DNA of 64,000 bases from NCBI GenBank assembly GCA_949130495.1, contig OX422211.1, positions 535,714,017-535,778,016 of the forward strand, read 5' to 3'. Position numbers and translations under genes: made by a program. Of this stretch, positions 59,118 to 64,000 are shown in pieces. The stretch is from Sambucus nigra (lineage: Eukaryota; Streptophyta; Magnoliopsida; Dipsacales; Adoxaceae). The notes below the pieces were generated by a model. That model made no database searches, was not told where the DNA came from, and saw nothing but the letters and a program-made list of their open reading frames with translations. Positions within the stretch are counted from its first letter, which is position 1. Each line of letters starts with the position of its first letter.

Positions 59118-60407
59118 ATGGCTCTCCCTGGTAGCATTGAGTTTGTCAATTACCTTGAAGCCTTGGAAGCTATGTGCTCTTATAATGTCGACTATGATTC
59201 CTTCAACATGCGTCGAGTTTCCTTGTGGCGTAATCGACCCTTTGAGTGGAATATGCTGATAGGGGCGGTGCAATTCTGGTACCCTGAAGACCATGTTTTT
59301 CGCTTTGGGTTGGAAGAAGTTTGTCCTACCTATGAGGAATTTTCTACCATACTGGGTGTGAATCCTAGTGTTGCTGCGGCTTTACCCGAATTTTCCCGCT
59401 CCCCTAGGTATTTATTGGTCGGGCTTCTTCATATCTCTCCTTCGGCGGCTAGATCGCTGGTCACTGGAGGAAAGATCTCCCTCTCGGCGGTGCTGCAGTC
59501 CATGCATTTGCAGGAAGTAGGTGATGCTGGCTATACTGGAGCCGTTGTTCTGGGCCTTATTTTAAAATTGCTACTGGTGACTGGGGAGGTGCAAGTGGAC
59601 CCTTAACTTGGAGCTATTACCTCATGGATGTCATACCGTTGCAACCCTGCGGCGGTGATACTGGCGGAGACCCTGAATGGCCTGGATGCTTGGAGAGAAG
59701 GTCATTCTGACTTTTTGAGGGGGAGCCTCGTGATGCTGTTCATGTGGTTGTCTGAAAGATTTCGCTAGGCGACTCCTCCAGATTATCCCTTGTTAGCTAT
59801 ACCCAACTTCTTTTCGCGTCGCCTCATCAGCATTGGCCTGTATGTTGAGAACTAGGAGAATTGGCTTGTGGAGTATGGGGCTCGTGGGCTGTATTGGTCA
59901 GTGCCTCGTTGGGGATAGTTGCAGCCTGTTTTGGAGCTAGGAGAGTATTCATATGAGCGGCTGGTTGGTCTCAAACAGACCTCTTTTTATTTTCCTTGGC
60001 GGCTTCTGCGCCAATTTGGCTGGGCGCAGGTCGTGCCCCCTCGGATCTCAAATTTCTTTCTAGTAGAGGATTTGACTAAGCGCCTGCATCTGTTGCTTGG
60101 ATATCTGTGGGAAAATCGGCGCCCATCGACCCGTCCCTCTAAGTCTTTCGGGAAGGTTTTCCATGTCCCCAAAGATTATATTAAGTGGTTGTGGAGGAAA
60201 GTAGTCAGCAAAATATTGGCAGTAGAGACTGGTCAAAGGTGGTTTATTTTATCTGACTCCATGGAAGGGGGTGTTGTGGTCTTTTTAAAGATGGTCAAGG
60301 CACATCGATCCATGGAATGTTTGCGATATTCCATTCAGGCAGGGGAAACTTGGGGTCCTGAGGATGTAGATGATGAGGGTGCAGGCTCTTCTGGTAGCTA
60401 TGGGTAG
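59118..60407 (+). pseudogene. Antisense DUF7745-like extra gene of Tat copy 2 (429 codons, four stops, no frameshift)
   Basis: A single collinear frame from ATG 59118. Residues about 15-90 read LEALEAMCSYNVDYDS, SLWRNRPFEWNML, QFWYPEDHVFRFGLEEVCPT and LGVNPSVAAALPEF, fitting the DUF7745-like pattern. The C-terminal half contains FYFPWRLLRQFGWAQVVPP, FLVEDLTKRL, HVPKDYIKWLW and GVVVFLKMVKAHRS, and ends acidic. Stops are TAA 59604-59606 and TAG 59766-59768, 59853-59855 and 59916-59918; in each case Gln fits (P-stop-L, R-stop-A, N-stop-E, G-stop-L), implying C-to-T changes. An AATAAA signal lies at 60534-60539. It converges on pol (end 60877). Function is unknown. Confidence 0.8.
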
Positions 60408-60579
60408 GACTCTTGGGGAGTTTATTTGTGTAACAGATATGGGGGATTTTATCTAGCTTTTATGGTAATAGGGGGAAGGGAGTTATCCGTTCCTTTTTCT
60501 TATGTAATCCGTACTGTAATTTCCCATTAGTGAAATAAATAAGTTTCTGATCATCCAGCTGTGCCTTTTGATGAATTTT

Positions 60580-60750
60580 GTATTTTGAATTATCTATATC
60601 GATCGCTAAGGCATACATATCCTTTTGTTCAAATAGATGTTTAGAATAAACTGCCATTCTCGGAGGTAGGAAAAGAATATATTTTTGTGAAAAAGAAGGG
60701 GCCGTGCTCATGTGAGATGTATGAGCTGCCTACGTACCTCTGGGGTTTTT
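60580..60750. other. Conserved block between the convergent extra gene and pol (copy 2)
   Basis: Partner of 4380-4570, including TATCGATCGCTAAGGCATAC and GAGCTGCCTACGTACCTCTG. It holds no coding frame. Confidence 0.55.
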
Positions 60751-60876
60751 TGAAAAGTTTTAAAATAGTTTTTGTGGAGGATCAGGCCCACATAGTTCTG
60801 GGGGAGAGGGAAATGAAGATTTTTTTTTTAGAATAGAAGGGGGATGAGAAGAGTCGTAGCACGCCGAGATTTCGGA

Positions 60877-61760
60877 CTAGAGGTAAAATTTCTTGAGACG
60901 GTCCAGATTGACTGGACGAGCCATCTCTTCCCCGTCTAGGTCAGTGAGCATGGCGGCACCGCCAGACAAGATTTTCTTCACAACGTAAGGGCCGCTCCAA
61001 TTGGGCTTGAATTTTCCTCTGGGGTCCCAGATGGGTTCTATTATCTCCTTGAGGGCTAAATCCCCCTCCTGGACACCACGGTCCTTGACTCTTTTATTGA
61101 ATGAACGCGCTATTCGGCGATGATATCCTTGTATGTGATAAAGAACTTTTAATCTTCTTTCATCTAGGAGGGCTAGCTCATCAAGACAGATTTGGCACCA
61201 GTCTTCTTCACTAACTTTTCTTTCGAGCATGACGCGTAGCGAGGGTATTTCCATCTCCATAGGGAGGACAGCTTCCATGCCGTAGACCAGAGAGTAAGGG
61301 GTAGCCCCAGTAGAGGTTCGGATTGAGGTTCGATAGCCCCAGAGGGTGTACGGGATCCGATCGTCCCAATCCCTATAACTTTCAGTCATCTTGATGATGA
61401 TGGCTTTGAGGTTCTTGTTGGCGGCCTCAACTGCACCATTTGTCTGAGGTCAGTAGGGTGAATATTTGTGTCTCTGAATCCCATACTCGTTGACAACTTC
61501 TGTGACTTCTTCCTCGAAGTGTAAACCGTTATCTGATACTAGCTCGTACGGGACCCCATATCGACAGATGATATGTTTCTTGATGAATTTGGCCACCTTC
61601 TTGGAATTTAATATTGTGCATGACTCAGCCTCAACCCATTTTGTGAATTAGTCGATGGCAACCAGGATGAACTCATGCCCATTTGATGCCTTTAGCGTAA
61701 CCTTCCCTATAATGTCAATACCCCAGGTGGAGAACGGCCAGGGAGAAGTCATGTTGTATA
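60877..61760 (-). pseudogene. Integrase of Tat copy 2
   Basis: The minus strand from 61745 reads SPWPFSTWGIDII (first Asp), AID, TAA, FTKWVEAES, then ELVSDNGLHFEEEV (second Asp), KYSPY, TGA, PQTNGAVEAANKNL (Glu kept). The open frame 61389-60877 carries YTLWGYRTSIRTSTGATPYS, then VYGMEAVLP, FNKRVKDR, WDPRGKFKPNWSGPYVVKKI and ends LDRLKKFYL, the GPY/F-type tail and the end of pol. The catalytic triad is intact. Two stops (Tyr to TAA; probably CGA to TGA) disable it. Confidence 0.85.
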
Positions 61761-62610
61761 ATTCCCGCGGAGGGAGATGTTGGAGATTGGAGAACTGTTG
61801 GCATTTAGGGCACCTCCGAACATAGGCGGTGCAATCCTAGGCCATGGTGGTCCAGCAGTAGCCTTGTCGGATGATCTTCTTGGCAAGCATGTGATCGTTC
61901 ATGTGGGGCCTGCATTCCCCGCTGTGGGTCTTCTGCATTATCTTTTGAATGTCAGCCCCTGTGATACAGTGCAAATGAGTTCCATCGAAATTCCTCTTGA
62001 GTAGTGCTTTATGACAGATGATGTACTGGGCGGCCAGCCTTCGGAGGGTAGCTCGGTTGTTCTTGTTGGAACCCTCGGGATACCTACCGTACTTGAGGAG
62101 GCACCAAATATCATAGTACCACTAGTTGACTAGCTCAGGATCTTCTGTGGTGCCGAGCTCAGCGTGGTAGCAATGGGTTGGTTTGTCTTGCTTTTGAACT
62201 AGGAAGGGAGTCATTGTTGTTCCCTCGGGTATGTCGACCATGGAGGCCAAGGTAGCGAGAGCATCGACTAGGTTATTCTTTGCTTGGGGTAGGTAATGGA
62301 AGGTGATATCTCGGAATTGGGAGGCTAACTCTTCTAATTGGGCATGAAAGGGTTGGAGCTTTTCGTCCTTGACTTTCCACTTTCTAAGCACTTGACCGAT
62401 GATGAGGGCGGAATCCCCATATACATAAAGGCATTGAATACCTTTCTTGAGGACGACCTTGAGGCCCACTGTGCATGCCTCATATTCTGTCATGTTATTG
62501 GTGCAGGGGAAATTCAACTTGATGGTGAAGGGAGTATGAGAGTCATCCGGGGCAATCAGGAGTATCCCAATGCCGTATCCTTTTTTGTTGGTAGTGTCGT
62601 CAAAGAACAT
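61761..62610 (-). pseudogene. RNase H and integrase zinc module of Tat copy 2
   Basis: Open from 62610 to 62122. RNase H residues are visible as MFFDDTTNKKGYGIGI (Asp), NNMTEYEACTVGLK (Glu), LYVYGDSALIIGQVL (Asp) and NNLVDALATLA (Asp), the archaeal-like RNase H carried by Tat elements in place of a second copy. The zinc module follows in 61960-61770: THSGECRPHMNDH, then IIRQGYCWTTMA, TAG, DC, and VRRCPKCQQF; the TAG again suits Gln. The gap 62121-61960 is closed by stops. Confidence 0.8.
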
Positions 62611-64000
62611 TTACCATCGGGGGTTGTCTTAGGCTGTGCAAAGGATATTATCATATGGGAATTCGGAGATCCAGACATTAGCCTCTTATACAGGGTACTC
62701 CGCGAGGTAGTCAGAGATGGCTCTTCCTTTTATGGCTTTCTGTATGACGTACACAATATCAAACTCGGTTAGGAGCATCAACCATCGGGCCATTCGGCTG
62801 GATAAGGCAGGTTTCTCAAGCAGGTATTTGATGGGATCCATTCGGGATATGAGTTTGATGGGGAAGGCGATCATGTAGTGTCGTAACTTTTGGGTGACCT
62901 AGACAAGGGCGACACATGCTTTTTCCAAAGCAATGTAGTTGACCTCGTACCCAACCAATTTGAGACTGGTATAATAGATGGCTCTTTCTTTGCGGGAGTC
63001 TTCAAGGTATTAGGCTAGCAAAGCTCCAACTGCAGTGTTGGTTATGGTTAGGTATAGGAGCAAAGGGAGACCAGGCTGTGGTGGCATGAGAACTGAAGGT
63101 TGGGTCAGATATTATTTGATTCGGTCAAAATCTTCTTGGCAGGCCTCGTTCCAAACCTTGGTTGAATCCTTTTGGAGAAGCTTAAAGATTGGTTCACAGA
63201 TGGAGGTTAGCTGGCTGATGAACCGGCTGATGTATTGTAATTTCCCAAGAAAACCACGGACTTCTTTCTCTGTTTGGGGGGGTGGCATCTCAGTATGGCC
63301 TTCAGCTTGGCGGGATCTGCTTCTATCCCCTTCTCACTGACCATGAATCCCAAGAGTTTTCCCTTTGTAACGTCGAAGACGCACTTCTGTGGATTGAGTC
63401 TCATCTGATAATGCCGCAATTGTTCGAAGAACTTTCGGAGAGTAGGAGCATGACCTTCTCTAGTTTTGGACTTGATAATCATATCATCCACATAGACTTC
63501 GACTTCCTTATGAATCAGATCATTCAGGATGGTTGTAGCGGCCCTCTGGTAGGTAGCCCCAGCATTCTTGAGACCAAATGGCATAACGGTTTAGCAAAAG
63601 GTTCCTCATGGGGTGATGAATGCGGTTTTCTCTTGGTGGTCTGGGTGCATCTTGATTTGGTTGTATCCGACGAACCCATCGATGAATGACTTGAGAGCAT
63701 GACTGGTTGTGTTGTCCACGATCATGTCGATATTGGGTAGCGAATAGTCATCCTTCGGAGAAGCTTTGTTTAAATCTCAGTAATCCACACACATCCGAAC
63801 CTTTCCCCCTAATTTCGGTACAGGTACAATATTGGCTATCCGTATGGGATATTCGATCACTCGAATGAAACCCACGTTTAACTGTTTTACCACCTCTTCT
63901 TTGACCTTGAGCGATAATTCGGTGCGGAATTTTCTCAATTTTTATTTAACTGGCTTGTAATCTGGGAGAGTGGGAATCTCGTGCAGTGCTATTTCAGGAT
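62611..64000 (-). pseudogene. Reverse transcriptase of Tat copy 2 (5' part cut by the window end)
   Basis: From the window end the minus strand gives VVKQLNVGF, GKVRMCVDY, TGA, DLNKASPKDD, then SHALKSFIDGFVGYNQIK, AFITP, TGA, GTFC, TAA and TVMPFGLKNAGATYQ. The open piece 63584-63207 holds HKEVEVYVDDMIIKS (catalytic YVDD) and KCVFDVTKGKLLGFMVSEKG. The RT/RNase H junction (62874-62686) shows FPIKLISRMDPIKYLLEKPA and AIKGRAISDYLAEY. By family comparison the stops replace Arg (CGA to TGA), Trp (TGG to TGA) and Tyr. Frameshifts occur between 63200 and 62875. Confidence 0.8.

Larger units (their letters stand above)
60877..64000 (-). mobile_element. Tat-group element copy 2, pol part (runs off the window)
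   Basis: Same family as the outermost nested copy, by aligned RT, RNase H, integrase, antisense gene and intergenic block. Only pol from the RT N-terminus to the integrase C-terminus lies inside the window; protease, gag and the 5' LTR would be beyond 64000. The matching 3' LTR is probably 52416-54507. If so, this element carries two antisense genes, at 56423 and 59118. Confidence 0.75.

Overview
The window looks like repetitive DNA from a large flowering-plant genome. It is packed with Ty3/gypsy LTR retrotransposons of two plant groups: the Tat group, whose polyproteins carry an extra gene in antisense, and chromodomain-bearing chromoviruses. It also holds plant-mobile-domain gene remnants, microsatellites and retrotransposon-derived tandem arrays. 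I see no intact host gene and no rRNA or tRNA gene. Every polyprotein carries stops or frameshifts. Family names come from motifs read by eye, and LTR identities are by-eye estimates.

Layout. (1) About 1007-38185 is a three-level nest, all on the minus strand. The outermost, oldest layer is a Tat element with LTRs near 1007-2885 and 35872-38185 (roughly 80-85% alike). Its polymerase is interrupted at 8229/31064 by a Tekay/Del-type chromovirus (8230-31063, LTRs about 3.07 kb and about 94% alike, initiator-Met primer site at 27971-27984). That insert is itself interrupted by a complete second Tat element (13524-26310, LTRs about 1.01 kb, perfect 5-bp target duplication CTAAC). (2) 38187-38648 is a long GATA/GACA microsatellite abutting the outer LTR. 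(3) 40131-45180 is a decayed chromovirus missing its 5' LTR. (4) 45470-48540 is a 60-bp tandem array followed by a decayed plant-mobile-domain-like gene. (5) 48724-56214 is two tandem units of about 3.7 kb, each a Tat LTR, a polypurine tract, a satellite-like array and a conserved block. (6) 56215-64000 holds a spliced plant-mobile-domain pseudogene, then a DUF7745-like gene, both on the plus strand. Behind them a Tat polymerase on the minus strand runs off the window end. It belongs to the same family as the outermost element of the nest.

How the parts work together. In each Tat element gag-protease-RT-RNase H-integrase run on the minus strand, while an unrelated-looking gene with its own TATA box lies downstream of pol on the opposite strand, converging on it. 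These antisense genes are of three types: a gypsy-type-transposon domain plus coiled coil (15389-17375, three exons), a DUF7745-like protein (2901-4186 and 59118-60407), and a plant-mobile-domain protein (56423-58618). Most of their nonsense codons look like single C-to-T or G-to-A changes, as expected of a methylated, silenced repeat.
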